A stretch of 64,000 nucleotides of DNA from Pelagihabitans pacificus (GTDB lineage Bacteria; Bacteroidota; Bacteroidia; Flavobacteriales; Flavobacteriaceae). Of this stretch, positions 17,041 through 25,745 are shown piece after piece. The translations under genes were made by a program, and so were the position numbers. The stretch covers positions 248,001 to 312,000 of the forward strand of contig NZ_VIKU02000003.1 of the NCBI RefSeq assembly GCF_009371985.2, given 5' to 3'. The first letter of the stretch is position 1. Every line of letters starts with the position of its first letter. Below the pieces are notes generated by a model. That model ran no database searches. It was not told where the DNA came from and worked only from the letters and a program-made list of their open reading frames with translations.

Positions 17041-17367
17041 ATGGACCTGCAAGATCAACTGAAAAACCTATTCCCCGACCACGTTCCTCAAAACGACGAA
17101 CCGGCCCCGGCCAAAAGCGATATTTGGCTTCAGGACGACCCCATTCTTTGTAAATACGAAAAGCGAAAAGGAAAACCCATAACAATTTTGGAAGGGTATA
17201 ACGGGGCGGAAAGCGACTTTAAGAAACTGGCAAAGGAACTCAAGACCCGACTTAGTGTGGGGGGCAGTTTTAAGGAAGGAAAGATTATCATCCAAGGGGA
17301 TTACCGCGACAAAATCATGCACATACTTAAAGAAAAAGGCTTTAACGTAAAACGAGTCGGCGGTTAA
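17041..17367 (+). CDS. SUI1/eIF1-like translation factor (YciH family)
   Basis: The product has 108 residues from MDLQDQLKNLFPDH. The C-terminal two thirds match the SUI1 fold: KRKGKPITILEGYNG, FKKLAKELKTRLSVGGSFKEG, KIIIQGDYRDKIMHILKEKG. The conserved GGSxKEG loop is present. Bacterial YciH proteins bind the 30S subunit and may discriminate against non-canonical initiation. It starts 2 bp after the stop of the outer-membrane protein gene. The N-terminal 35 residues are a proline-rich acidic extension. Confidence 0.85.
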   Translation: MDLQDQLKNLFPDHVPQNDEPAPAKSDIWLQDDPILCKYEKRKGKPITILEGYNGAESDFKKLAKELKTRLSVGGSFKEGKIIIQGDYRDKIMHILKEKGFNVKRVGG

Positions 17368-17498
17368 GGTCGCTAAACCGACCCATCTGCGGTATTCCTG
17401 TTATTTATTAACACATTTGAACCTACTTTGTGTTAATTTTGTTTTGTTTATTTCGATTAAATGTTACTTTTATTGGTCAAAACCTAAACCGCTCCCCA

Positions 17499-18431
17499 AT
17501 GAGTTCACTTTTGCACATTACCAATGGAGATAGTTTTACCTCCCGGCTTAAGACCTTGGAGATTAAAGGAGATATTATTACGTGGCGGGAGATGTTGTGT
17601 GAGGGGAAGACATTGACGAATGTGGGCAGCGAGACTTTTTGGAAAACCCGATTCGATTTTCTACACAAGAATTATAAGGTATCCAAATCCTGGTTCATCG
17701 AGAAAACCTTGAAAGAATACCGTTCCCTTTGTAACCACAAACAACAAGATGAGATCGTACTTTGGTTTGAGTACGATCTTTTTTGTCAAATAAACATGCT
17801 CGCGGTTATTAGCTGGCTCAAAACCCACCGGAAGTATGCCCAAATTTCTTTGGTATGCAGTGGCGACGAGGATGATACCGACACCCTGTATGCCCTAAAC
17901 GACCTCTCGGACGAACAGCTACTGAAACTGTATAAGAACAAGACGGTATTAACCCAGGACGATATCGAATATGCCGACTATGTGTGGCAATTGTACTGCA
18001 GTGACAACCCCATACGATTGGAAAACCTTTCCGATTTTCAAAATTACCAATTCGACTATCTGTCAGGGGCCATTCGTACGCACTTACACCGTTTTCCGAC
18101 CATTCGCAACGGTCTCAACGAGATGGAAAACAACATCCTTCGACTGGCTGTTGAAGAGAAGCCCAAAAATAAAAAAATGTTTTTGGGAACCCTGCTCAGA
18201 AACCAGGAATGGCTCGGTTTTGGGGACAGTCAATACGAACGTGCCCTAGGGAGGCTAAAACCGCTCTTCACCTCCTTTAGCCCCGTACGGCTTTCCAAAA
18301 AGGGAAAGGAGATTTTAGAGGGAAAAACCAGCTACTACTCCTGTATACAGGATAACGATGTCTACTTGGGGGGCGCACTCAAATACAACTTCCTTTACAA
18401 CACCGCATCCGATAAAATACTGAAATTGTAG
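17499..18431 (+). CDS. DUF1835-domain protein
   Basis: The product has 310 residues. It starts MSSLLHITNGDSFTSRL, and the 'LHITNGDSxxxxLK' opening is the mark of DUF1835. The central block EIVLWFEYDLFCQINML is also conserved, as is the C-terminal winged-helix-like part (KKGKEILEGKTSYY). The family's activity is unknown; it often sits near regulators or metabolic genes. It is one base from the nucleoside phosphorylase start, so the two share an mRNA. At 17752-17779 the coding sequence holds a 9-bp inverted repeat (AGATCGTAC / GTACGATCT) followed by a T-run, a terminator-like structure inside the gene. Confidence 0.8.
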   Translation: MSSLLHITNGDSFTSRLKTLEIKGDIITWREMLCEGKTLTNVGSETFWKTRFDFLHKNYKVSKSWFIEKTLKEYRSLCNHKQQDEIVLWFEYDLFCQINMLAVISWLKTHRKYAQISLVCSGDEDDTDTLYALNDLSDEQLLKLYKNKTVLTQDDIEYADYVWQLYCSDNPIRLENLSDFQNYQFDYLSGAIRTHLHRFPTIRNGLNEMENNILRLAVEEKPKNKKMFLGTLLRNQEWLGFGDSQYERALGRLKPLFTSFSPVRLSKKGKEILEGKTSYYSCIQDNDVYLGGALKYNFLYNTASDKILKL

Positions 18432-18432
18432 C

Positions 18433-19302
18433 ATGGCTTTGAGTCCATCGGAGCTTATCCTTAACCCAGACGGCAGCATTTACCATTTAAACCTTCTCCC
18501 GGGGGACATAGCTCCCACCATCATTGTTGTAGGGGATCCCGACCGGGTTTCCCAAGTTTCCAGTAAATTTGATGTCATCGAAACGCGCAAACAAAAACGC
18601 GAATTTCAAACACACACGGGCCGTTTGAACGGAAAACGGTTGACCGTGATCTCAACCGGCATCGGAACGGACAATATCGATATTGTCATGAACGAACTGG
18701 ACGCCCTGGCCAACATCGATTTTACCACCAGGACCATTAGAAAGGAATTGAAGCAATTGGATATCATCCGAATCGGCACCTCGGGAGCCGTGCAACCCGA
18801 CATCCCCGTCGATTCATTTGTGTTGAGCGAATTTGCCATAGGATTGGATGGATTGAAACACTTCTATAAAACGGAGGATGCAATGGAAAGCAGCATGGTC
18901 AAAGCGTTCGTCGCACAAACCGGTTGGGCGGGTGAAAAGGCCCTCCCCTATGCGGTGGAAAGTGATAAAAACATGCGGGAAGAACTGATGTCAAATCGTA
19001 TACGATTAGGGGTAACCGTAACAAATTCAGGGTTTTACGCCCCTCAGGGGAGAAACCTGAGACTAGAAAATTCAGACCCCGATATGCAAGCCAAATTAAA
19101 GGCATTTAACCATAACGGCATGCGCATCACCAACATGGAAATGGAAACATCGGCGATTTATTTGCTTGCAAAACTATTGGGACATCGGGCCGTCTCCATG
19201 AACTGTATTTTGGCGAACCGAAGTACGGGAGACTTCTCGGAAAATTCTAAAAAAGCGGTCGATGGACTGATTCGTTATGTGTTGGAAAAGATAACATCGT
19301 AA
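18433..19302 (+). CDS. Nucleoside phosphorylase, uridine-phosphorylase type
   Basis: The product has 289 residues of the PNP/UDP phosphorylase family. The phosphate-binding segment IIVVGDPDRVSQVSSKF, the IGTDNIDIVMNEL loop, RIGTSGAVQPDIPV and the substrate-binding NMEMETSAIYLLAKLLG are all visible. It cleaves nucleosides with phosphate to base and ribose-1-phosphate in salvage. The order of motifs fits uridine phosphorylase better than DeoD. It follows DUF1835 by one base and is followed 45 bp later by a solute-binding-type protein. One copy of the 12-bp palindrome ATCGTATACGAT lies inside it at 18995-19006. Confidence 0.88.
   Translation: MALSPSELILNPDGSIYHLNLLPGDIAPTIIVVGDPDRVSQVSSKFDVIETRKQKREFQTHTGRLNGKRLTVISTGIGTDNIDIVMNELDALANIDFTTRTIRKELKQLDIIRIGTSGAVQPDIPVDSFVLSEFAIGLDGLKHFYKTEDAMESSMVKAFVAQTGWAGEKALPYAVESDKNMREELMSNRIRLGVTVTNSGFYAPQGRNLRLENSDPDMQAKLKAFNHNGMRITNMEMETSAIYLLAKLLGHRAVSMNCILANRSTGDFSENSKKAVDGLIRYVLEKITS
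18995..19006. repeat. Palindrome ATCGTATACGAT, copy 1
   Basis: A perfect 12-bp palindrome inside the nucleoside phosphorylase gene, extended to AATCGTATACGATT. Read in frame as S-N-R-I-R-L. One of four exact copies in the window. Confidence 0.6.
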
Positions 19303-19347
19303 CCATTCCGAAACTTTCGTCTCCCACACGGAAAAAGTATTTAAACC

Positions 19348-20199
19348 ATGAAAAAAGTCAATATAATCGGTGTTCCGGAGCATTTCAACCTTCCATGGCA
19401 TTTGGCCATCGAGGAAGGTGCCTTCGAGCAAAGGGGAATCGATTTGAAATGGACCGATATTCCTGAGGGTACCGGCAAAATGTGCCAACTATTGCAGGAA
19501 GGCGAAACCGATTTGGCGATAATACTCACCGAGGGCATCGTTAAAAGTATTACCGAGGGGAATCCTTCCAAAATCGTTCAAAAATATATTGAAACGCCAT
19601 TGCAGTGGGGCATTCATGTGGCGGCAGACAGCAATTTTCAGATGCTTTCGGAGCTTGAAAATACCAAGGCGGCCATCAGCCGGTTTGGAAGTGGAAGCCA
19701 CCTGATGGCCTTTGTACAGGCGAAAAATCAAGGGTGGGATCCCCAGCACTTACAGTTTGAGCTGGTCAACAACCTAGAAGGGGCCGTCAAAGCCCTTACG
19801 GAAGGTAGGGGCGACTATTTCATGTGGGAACACTTTACCACCAAACCCTTGGTCGACCAGGGAATTTTTAGAAGATTGGGCGACTGCCCTACCCCATGGC
19901 CTTGTTTTGTCATTGCCGCTACCGACCACTTTCTTGAAAACCATAGAAACACACTGCGGCATATTTTGGAGATCATCAATCTATATACCTCGGAATTCAA
20001 GAAGATTCCAAGTATCGATCGCACCTTGGCCAACAGGTACGGGCAACAACTAGCGGATATACGGGAATGGCTTGGAATAACGGATTGGAGTCAAGCACAA
20101 CTGGATCCCAACACCTTAAAAAAAATTAAGGAGCAATTAATGGAACTAAACCTACTAAAAAAGAAGTTGGAACCGAACGAGCTATTATTCGCGATGTGA
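19348..20199 (+). CDS. Cytoplasmic NMT1/THI5-like solute-binding-fold protein
   Basis: The product has 283 residues. It resembles ABC-transporter substrate-binding proteins of the NMT1/THI5 type (VPEHFNLPWHLAIEEGAFEQRGIDL, then ISRFGSGSHLMAFVQAKNQGW). It lacks a signal peptide: MKKVNIIGVPEHF leads straight into the first strand. No permease or ATPase gene is near. It is therefore probably a cytosolic ligand-binding protein or an enzyme derived from the fold, as yeast THI5 is. It follows the nucleoside phosphorylase by 45 bp and may share its mRNA, so a pyrimidine- or nucleoside-related ligand is a fair guess, no more. Confidence 0.72.
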   Translation: MKKVNIIGVPEHFNLPWHLAIEEGAFEQRGIDLKWTDIPEGTGKMCQLLQEGETDLAIILTEGIVKSITEGNPSKIVQKYIETPLQWGIHVAADSNFQMLSELENTKAAISRFGSGSHLMAFVQAKNQGWDPQHLQFELVNNLEGAVKALTEGRGDYFMWEHFTTKPLVDQGIFRRLGDCPTPWPCFVIAATDHFLENHRNTLRHILEIINLYTSEFKKIPSIDRTLANRYGQQLADIREWLGITDWSQAQLDPNTLKKIKEQLMELNLLKKKLEPNELLFAM

Positions 20200-20214
20200 G
20201 GTCGTTATATACCC

Positions 20215-20619
20215 CTAAAAATATTTTTTGATCAATCGTTGAAACTTCAAGTCCGACAACGGTTTTTGAATATACTGCACCACATACGGATTCTTTTTCG
20301 CCTTTTCCATATCCTCATGGTCCGTACTTACCGTAATCATAACGATTACGATGTCATCCTTTATCACTTGGGGTATAGACGTATGATAGGCTTCCAAGAA
20401 CTCCCAGCCATCCATTACCGGCATTTTTATATCCAACACGAGCAAACAGGGGCCTTCAAATGAATGTCGAAGATGGTCGAGCGCCTCAAGCCCGTTGAGT
20501 GCGGTGCTCACCTTTACCCCCAAACCCAATTGGTCGATAAAAATCTTATTGATAAAATTATTCGAATGGTCATCGTCTACCAAGAGAACGGACTTGAGCG
20601 TAGGAGTATTGGATTTCAA
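20215..20619 (-). CDS. Single-domain response regulator (CheY-like)
   Basis: About 134 residues from a TTG start (LKSNTPTLKSVLLVDDD). The receiver domain is complete: the acidic pair in VLLVDDD, the phosphoacceptor Asp in LLVLDIKMPVMDGWEFL, the Thr/Ser in VIVMITVSTD and the Lys in VQYIQKPLS. There is no output domain. It probably relays signals by protein contact, and no histidine kinase lies nearby. The frame stays open upstream to an ATG at 20811, which would add 64 residues of no recognisable domain. The true start is uncertain; TTG at 20619 fits the receiver boundary. Confidence 0.75.
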   Translation of the reverse strand: MKSNTPTLKSVLLVDDDHSNNFINKIFIDQLGLGVKVSTALNGLEALDHLRHSFEGPCLLVLDIKMPVMDGWEFLEAYHTSIPQVIKDDIVIVMITVSTDHEDMEKAKKNPYVVQYIQKPLSDLKFQRLIKKYF

Positions 20620-20894
20620 AAGGTTGGTTTTAGTCTGATATTCTATGATAAAAGTAATATTTTTCTCAAATAAAATAGGATTAATCGTATAAAAAGTACG
20701 ATCAATGGCCCTTGCCCGTATCCTAAGCCTTGAAAGACCTGTACACAGAGTAGTCGTCTGGCCGCCATTTGAATCAATGCCGTAGCCAAAACCCAGGGTT
20801 TGCAAAGACATAGCCCAGACAATGGCAGTTCATTCCCGTTGGTATCACCGCCCTGAACCCTTCAGTATTTTAGGGTTTTTTAAGAAAAGAAGCC

Positions 20895-20926
20895 TTGACA
20901 AATAGTCGTTTCGTGGATTAACTTTG
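20895..20926 (+). promoter_or_regulatory. Bacteroidota-type promoter upstream of 20967
   Basis: A TTG (20895-20897) and an exact -7 element TAACTTTG (20919-20926) are 21 bp apart, about 40 bp before the ATG of the small secreted-protein gene. Confidence 0.5.
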
Positions 20927-20966
20927 TAAAGAGACGAATCGAGTGATATTAAAATATTGGAATCCT

Positions 20967-21401
20967 ATGAAGACCAAACCACTTTCATGGGGAGGAATGA
21001 TGATTTTAATAGCTTTATCGTTCCTTCCCCTTAATTCCAGTGCCCAACAAACACTGTATGCCCTTAAAATAGACCGTCGAATTCGCGCCGAGGCCGCCGA
21101 CATTACAAGGCAGTACCAACCCAGATTGGTGATGGGCATCGACCAAGCCATGCTTTTCAAAACCAAAGTCGCCGAATTTTTGGTGCGACGTCGCGAAGTA
21201 TCAAGGGACGAAACACTCTCGCCGGCCGCGAAATACAAACTTTTAAAACGCTTATCGAGCCAGGAAACCATGGAGATGGCCGACATTCTTGAATCCTATC
21301 GTTGGGACGAATACCGTCGCATTAAAAATGAGATACAACCCATCCCCAAACCAGAGGACGCAAGGGAAGACTTGATAGCGGTGGATCCACGAGACCATTG
21401 A
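20967..21401 (+). CDS. Small secreted protein, member 4 of the local family
   Basis: The product has 144 residues from MKTKPLSWGGMMILIAL, with a signal peptide ending NSSAQ. The mature part is helical and basic: VAEFLVRRREVSRDETLSPAAKY, then KLLKRLSSQETMEMADIL and WDEYRRIKNEIQPIPKP. These blocks line up with the product of 2479-2853 (SQET-x-EMA-x-IL, EIQP), 18 kb away, so the two are paralogues. The tail after EIQP is longer and acidic. Function unknown. It has its own promoter-like sequence upstream and is monocistronic. Confidence 0.7.
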   Translation: MKTKPLSWGGMMILIALSFLPLNSSAQQTLYALKIDRRIRAEAADITRQYQPRLVMGIDQAMLFKTKVAEFLVRRREVSRDETLSPAAKYKLLKRLSSQETMEMADILESYRWDEYRRIKNEIQPIPKPEDAREDLIAVDPRDH

Positions 21402-21534
21402 CGGTTACCCGTCCTTTTTGTCATTTAGGTGTAGCTGGTACGCACCTATCCTTAGGGTCAATGTAAGTCAGACCTCCAAGGAATTGGAAGAAACCAGTTT
21501 CCAACTTTCCAATGGTGTTCCGTCTATCCGGAAA

Positions 21535-22200
21535 CTACCATCGAACAGGGCTTTTCCCATTTTTTTCTAAAATACCATTGGTCGTACTAAAATGTCGATT
21601 TCCGAACCAAAGCCCCCGGTTGGCACTTAGTGGTGAAGGGTGGCCCGAAGTGAGGATGTGGTGTTTTGAAGGGTCTACCAAAGCTGCTTTTTTCTTTGCA
21701 AAACCGCCCCAAAGTAGAAAAACAATGCCCTCGCACTCCATTGAAACTTTCCGTATGACGGCATCCGTGAAGATTTCCCAACCTTTTCCCTGATGGCTGC
21801 CAGCCTGATGGGCACGTACGGTCAGGGTGGCATTGAGCAACAATACCCCTTGATCGGCCCAACGCTCCAAATTGCCACTTTTTGGATACGGTTTCCCCAA
21901 ATCACTTTCGATTTCCTTGAAGATGTTGATCAACGAAGGGGGGTGTGGTATGCCATCCTTGACGGAAAAACAAAGTCCGTTCGCCTGACTCGGACCGTGG
22001 TATGGGTCTTGTCCGATTATGACCACTTTCGTCTCATCAAAGGGGCAATGGTCAAATGCGGCAAAAATATCCTTGCCTTTCGGATAGCAGGTATGCTGGG
22101 TGTATTCGGCTCTAACGAACTGGGCCAGGGTATTGAAATAAGGTTGTTCAAATTCATTGGATAGTCGCTGTTTCCAGCTTTGGTGAATGTTTACCTTCAT
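21535..22200 (-). CDS. ung: Uracil-DNA glycosylase, family 1
   Basis: The product has 221 residues from MKVNIHQSWKQRLSNEF. The water-activating motif GQDPYHGPSQANGLCFSV has Asp65. The family's other motifs are PPSLINIFKEIESDLG, LLLNATLTVRAHQAGSH and the C-terminal HPSPLSANRGLWF with its catalytic His. It removes uracil from DNA at the start of base-excision repair. The Met at 22200 gives the usual family length. It stands alone on the minus strand. Confidence 0.96.
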   Translation of the reverse strand: MKVNIHQSWKQRLSNEFEQPYFNTLAQFVRAEYTQHTCYPKGKDIFAAFDHCPFDETKVVIIGQDPYHGPSQANGLCFSVKDGIPHPPSLINIFKEIESDLGKPYPKSGNLERWADQGVLLLNATLTVRAHQAGSHQGKGWEIFTDAVIRKVSMECEGIVFLLWGGFAKKKAALVDPSKHHILTSGHPSPLSANRGLWFGNRHFSTTNGILEKNGKSPVRW

Positions 22201-22274
22201 TACATACGACTTCAATTAAGTCGTTAAAAATAAACCATTGCCCAATGATAGGCAACCCGAACGAAGACCCAACC

Positions 22275-23339
22275 TTATTTTGAAAATTCGTTTTGCGCCA
22301 ACTGCCGCGCTACCAATCGCTTTTGTGCCATACGCCATTTTAAGGCATCCAAATATTCTTGGTTATTCTTTGATCTGTCTATATCGAACGATCTGGAAGC
22401 CCAGTCCATTGCCAGCTCTAAATTACCCTGATACTCGTGCAGCACTGCAAGATTATGACAGGCTCTACTACGTATTTTGGGGGTTGGATGGGAAGCTTCC
22501 ATAGCCCATAGCGCCAGGGCGCCTTCCAAATCCCCCTGTTGTATCCTTTCATCGGCCTCCACAAAACTGTTCGTTCCCCTCACATAATAGTCCCGTAAAA
22601 TATGACCTTCGGAGGGCATCATTCGTAAACCGTAGTTAGTGCCGGTACTTCTACTTTGTTCGAGTATGGATGTTTTGCGATCTCCGATTGCCTGATAGGC
22701 CGCAATGGGATCTGTGCCCTTGCCCGTAGCTATAATTTGGTCGTTGAATACGATTTCGTCGATCAAGCGTCTGTTTTTGGGGTCGTAAATCCGCCAACCA
22801 TTTTCTATCAAGGTTTCCAAAGTAATTTGCTTTGCCGGCACCTTTACCTTTACCCGCATCAGATTGGGTTGCATCATAGAGGATTTCTTAATGGAGACCT
22901 TGGTATCCGTTTCGTAAAACGCCAATGAGAATAAGGCGTCTACCCCATGCTTTGCACAAAGTGCTTCGACCTCGTTCCATGGAACCGTTCCAAGATCGGT
23001 CCCGAAATCCTCCACAGCGCGGGGCACGCTGTCTAAAAGCTTGATTACTTCAAAACGCTTATCTTTCAATAATTCGTCGAACAGACCGGTAATAGCTGCA
23101 TCGGTACCTTTTTCGGTAAGCCAGCGTTCTTCCGATGCAATGATTTGGTCCAATCGCGTTCTCACGGCTGTTCCCTCGGTCGGTACGCTCGTATCGATGA
23201 TGCCTATTTTCTTGATATCGTCTGAAAAGGCTACGGGAGAGGGCTCCATGGTATGAATGGAGATTTGTTTGGTAGCGTTGCAGCCAGAGAGCAACGGCAC
23301 CAGGAGTAAGAAAACCAGGTATCGGTTGGTATTTTTCAT
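22275..23339 (-). CDS. DUF6340-like lipoprotein with C-terminal TPR-like helices
   Basis: The product has 354 residues. The signal peptide MKNTNRYLVFLLLVPLLSGC has a clean lipobox. The middle of the protein (KKIGIIDTSVPTEG, LSLAFYETDTKV, ITLETLIENGWRIYDP) matches what I know as DUF6340 of Bacteroidota. Two TPR-like helix pairs lie near residues 270-330 (GDLEGALALWAMEA, GNLELAMDWASRSFDID). It is probably an envelope lipoprotein of unknown role. It is divergent from mutS2 across a 185-bp gap. Confidence 0.7.
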   Translation of the reverse strand: MKNTNRYLVFLLLVPLLSGCNATKQISIHTMEPSPVAFSDDIKKIGIIDTSVPTEGTAVRTRLDQIIASEERWLTEKGTDAAITGLFDELLKDKRFEVIKLLDSVPRAVEDFGTDLGTVPWNEVEALCAKHGVDALFSLAFYETDTKVSIKKSSMMQPNLMRVKVKVPAKQITLETLIENGWRIYDPKNRRLIDEIVFNDQIIATGKGTDPIAAYQAIGDRKTSILEQSRSTGTNYGLRMMPSEGHILRDYYVRGTNSFVEADERIQQGDLEGALALWAMEASHPTPKIRSRACHNLAVLHEYQGNLELAMDWASRSFDIDRSKNNQEYLDALKWRMAQKRLVARQLAQNEFSK

Positions 23340-23474
23340 GATTCAATTAGTTTAATACGCTCATTTTGAGGCGTTAAAACGTCCCAGTCGTTCCTATACA
23401 ACAGTCTTTTCAACAAAAATATTGCCCAAAAAAGCCAAAATGACGGTGTAACAGTTCTTACCCATCCTGTCACG

Positions 23475-23505
23475 TTTCCCATATCGGCCCTAATCCATAC
23501 CTTTG
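23475..23505 (+). promoter_or_regulatory. Promoter of mutS2
   Basis: TTTC at 23475-23478 and an exact -7 element TACCTTTG at 23498-23505 are 19 bp apart. The mutS2 ATG is at 23525, so the leader would be only about 10-15 nt. Confidence 0.5.
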
Positions 23506-23524
23506 CCGTCGATTTCAACCGATA

Positions 23525-25708
23525 ATGCGTACCATTCAAAAGAAAACCCTTCAGGATTTAGAATTTCCGACGGTTCTACAACAGCTTGCGAGCCGTTGTA
23601 ATACCGAATTGGGAAAGGAGACCGCACTTGGCATTCAACCTTTGACCGATACGCATTTGATCCTATCGGCCTTGGGCAAAACCTCCGAATACCTCTCTTC
23701 CCTTGTCAGTGAAAATCGCATTCCCAATCATGGTTTTGACTCCATCAATGGAGAGCTACAATTATTAAAAATTGAGAATACCACTTTGGAGGTCAGCGGC
23801 TTTCGGCGTGTCGCTGCACTCTGTAACACGGTAACCACCCATAAGAAGTTCTTTAAGAAATTCAAGGAATATTACCCTTTGCTATTTGGGGCGTCCGATA
23901 AAATAGAGGCAAACGCGGAAATTCCCACACAAATCGATGCGGTTATCGACCGTTTCGGCGAGGTTAGGGATCGGGCATCGGACAAATTGCTAACTATCCG
24001 CCGACAAATCAACCAGGTACGCGGAAAAATTGGCCAGAGCTTTGCCGCAGCCCTTAACTTATATCATGGTTCCGACTATTTGGACGACATACGCGAGTCG
24101 GTAGTCGAAAACAGAAGGGTATTGGCGGTCAAGGCGATGTATCGTAGAAAGGTAAAGGGCACGGTGATGGGGTCTTCCAAAACAGGCAGCATCGTCTATA
24201 TCGAACCGGAGGCGGCCCTAAAATACAGCCGGGAGTTGAATAACTTGGAATTCGACGAAAAAGAGGAAATACAGCGTATCCTCAATACGTTGACTGCCCT
24301 GATACGCCCGTTTGCGCCTTTGTTGCTGGAGTATCAATCCTTTTTGACACAAATGGATGTGACGGCCGCCAAGGCCAAATACGCCTTGGAGATGAATGCC
24401 CTGATGCCCGAAATCAATGAGGACAAACGGCTCTACCTGCGTGATGCGTTTCACCCGTTACTCTTCTTGAGCAATCGCATACAGGGCGAAACGACCTATC
24501 CCCAGACCATCGAATTGCATCCCGAGAACCGGATTATCGTGATATCAGGTCCGAATGCAGGGGGGAAAAGCATCACCCTGAAGACCATCGGCCTACTTCA
24601 AGTAATGCTTCAATCCGGACTCTTAATTCCCGTTCATGAAAGGAGTTCCGTTTGTTTTTTTGACCAAGTGCTGACCGATATCGGGGACAATCAGTCCATC
24701 GAAAACCACTTAAGCACCTACAGCTACCGCCTGAAGAATATGAACCAATTCCTGAAGAAATGCAATGCGGAGACCCTTTTTCTGATCGACGAGTTTGGCA
24801 CGGGGAGCGATCCGGAACTGGGAGGGGCGTTGGCGGAGGCGTTTTTGGAGGTCTTTTACGAACGGGGCGCCTATGGCGTCATCACCACCCACTATGCCAA
24901 CTTGAAAGCCTTGGCCGATGAACTGCCCCATACCGCCAACGCGAACATGCTTTTCGATGGGAAGACCTTGGAACCGACCTTCCAATTGGTACTCGGGGAA
25001 GCTGGAAGCTCGTTTACCTTTGAGGTGGCCCAGAAGAACGGCATCCCCTACTCGCTCATCAACAAGGCAAAGAAGAAGGTAGAACGCGGCAAAGTCCGTT
25101 TTGATGCCACGATAGCCAAATTGCAAAAAGAACGCAGCAAAATGGCTAAAACCGGCTCTAGATTGCAGGAAGAGGAGCAAAAGGCAAAGGAAGAAGCGGC
25201 CCGATTGGAAAAATTGAACGCCAAGATCAAATCGAAGTTGGAAAACTACCAGGAATTGTACGACCATGACCAACGGATGATACATTTGGGCAACAAGGTA
25301 GACAAGGCGGCCAACAAATACTTTCAGGACAAGAAAAAGAGGGCTTTGGTATCCGAATTGTTACGCATCGTAGAGACCGAAAACAGCAAACGAAAAAAGA
25401 AATCGGCCAAGGAAGCCAGAACCGAACGGGCCAAAAAGGCACAGGTGGCCCAGGAGGTGCAAAAAGAGGTAAAGGTGATTCGCGAGAAAAAGAAGGTCGA
25501 AAAGAAAAAAGCGGTCCAGAAAGAAAAAAACAAGCCGCCACCTGTTTTCAAGATAGGCGACCGCGTTCGTATGCTCGATGGGAAGGCCGTGGGGAGTATC
25601 GATTCACTCGAAAAGGGGAAAGCCATTGTAAACTACGGCATGTTCACGACCAATGTAAGTATGGATCGACTAGAATTGGTCGAACGCAAGAAGAATGGCT
25701 CTAAGTAA
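23525..25708 (+). CDS. mutS2: MutS2-type ATPase lacking the Smr nuclease domain
   Basis: The product has 727 residues. The core and clamp regions are followed by the MutS ATPase with Walker A GPNAGGKSITLKTIG at about residue 342, Walker B LFLIDEFGTGSDPELGG and the signature region DNQSIENHLSTYS. After the ATPase comes a long Lys/Glu-rich coiled coil (about 530-660), then a KOW-like module (FKIGDRVRMLDGKAVGSI). Classical MutS2 ends in an Smr domain with an LDLHG motif; none is present here. It may act in recombination control or, as shown for other MutS2 proteins, on stalled ribosomes, but without its own nuclease. Confidence 0.9.
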   Translation: MRTIQKKTLQDLEFPTVLQQLASRCNTELGKETALGIQPLTDTHLILSALGKTSEYLSSLVSENRIPNHGFDSINGELQLLKIENTTLEVSGFRRVAALCNTVTTHKKFFKKFKEYYPLLFGASDKIEANAEIPTQIDAVIDRFGEVRDRASDKLLTIRRQINQVRGKIGQSFAAALNLYHGSDYLDDIRESVVENRRVLAVKAMYRRKVKGTVMGSSKTGSIVYIEPEAALKYSRELNNLEFDEKEEIQRILNTLTALIRPFAPLLLEYQSFLTQMDVTAAKAKYALEMNALMPEINEDKRLYLRDAFHPLLFLSNRIQGETTYPQTIELHPENRIIVISGPNAGGKSITLKTIGLLQVMLQSGLLIPVHERSSVCFFDQVLTDIGDNQSIENHLSTYSYRLKNMNQFLKKCNAETLFLIDEFGTGSDPELGGALAEAFLEVFYERGAYGVITTHYANLKALADELPHTANANMLFDGKTLEPTFQLVLGEAGSSFTFEVAQKNGIPYSLINKAKKKVERGKVRFDATIAKLQKERSKMAKTGSRLQEEEQKAKEEAARLEKLNAKIKSKLENYQELYDHDQRMIHLGNKVDKAANKYFQDKKKRALVSELLRIVETENSKRKKKSAKEARTERAKKAQVAQEVQKEVKVIREKKKVEKKKAVQKEKNKPPPVFKIGDRVRMLDGKAVGSIDSLEKGKAIVNYGMFTTNVSMDRLELVERKKNGSK

Positions 25709-25733
25709 TTTGATTATCAGTTTTTTATGTAAT

Positions 25734-25745
25734 ATCGTATACGAT
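25734..25745. repeat. Palindrome ATCGTATACGAT, copy 2
   Basis: This copy lies in the non-coding gap (25709-25895) between the converging mutS2 and cytolysin genes. The same gap holds a 7-bp hairpin (AGGTTGT / ACAACCT, 25838-25858) without a T-run. Confidence 0.6.

Noticed and set aside
18340-18351. Palindrome CCTGTATACAGG
   Set aside because: Only one copy was noticed. It shares GTATAC with the iterated palindrome but not the rest, so I do not count it.
24710-25285. Open frame of 191 codons on the minus strand
   Set aside because: It is a shadow of mutS2; the Gln/Phe/Leu-rich product reflects the Lys/Glu-rich coiled coil on the coding strand.
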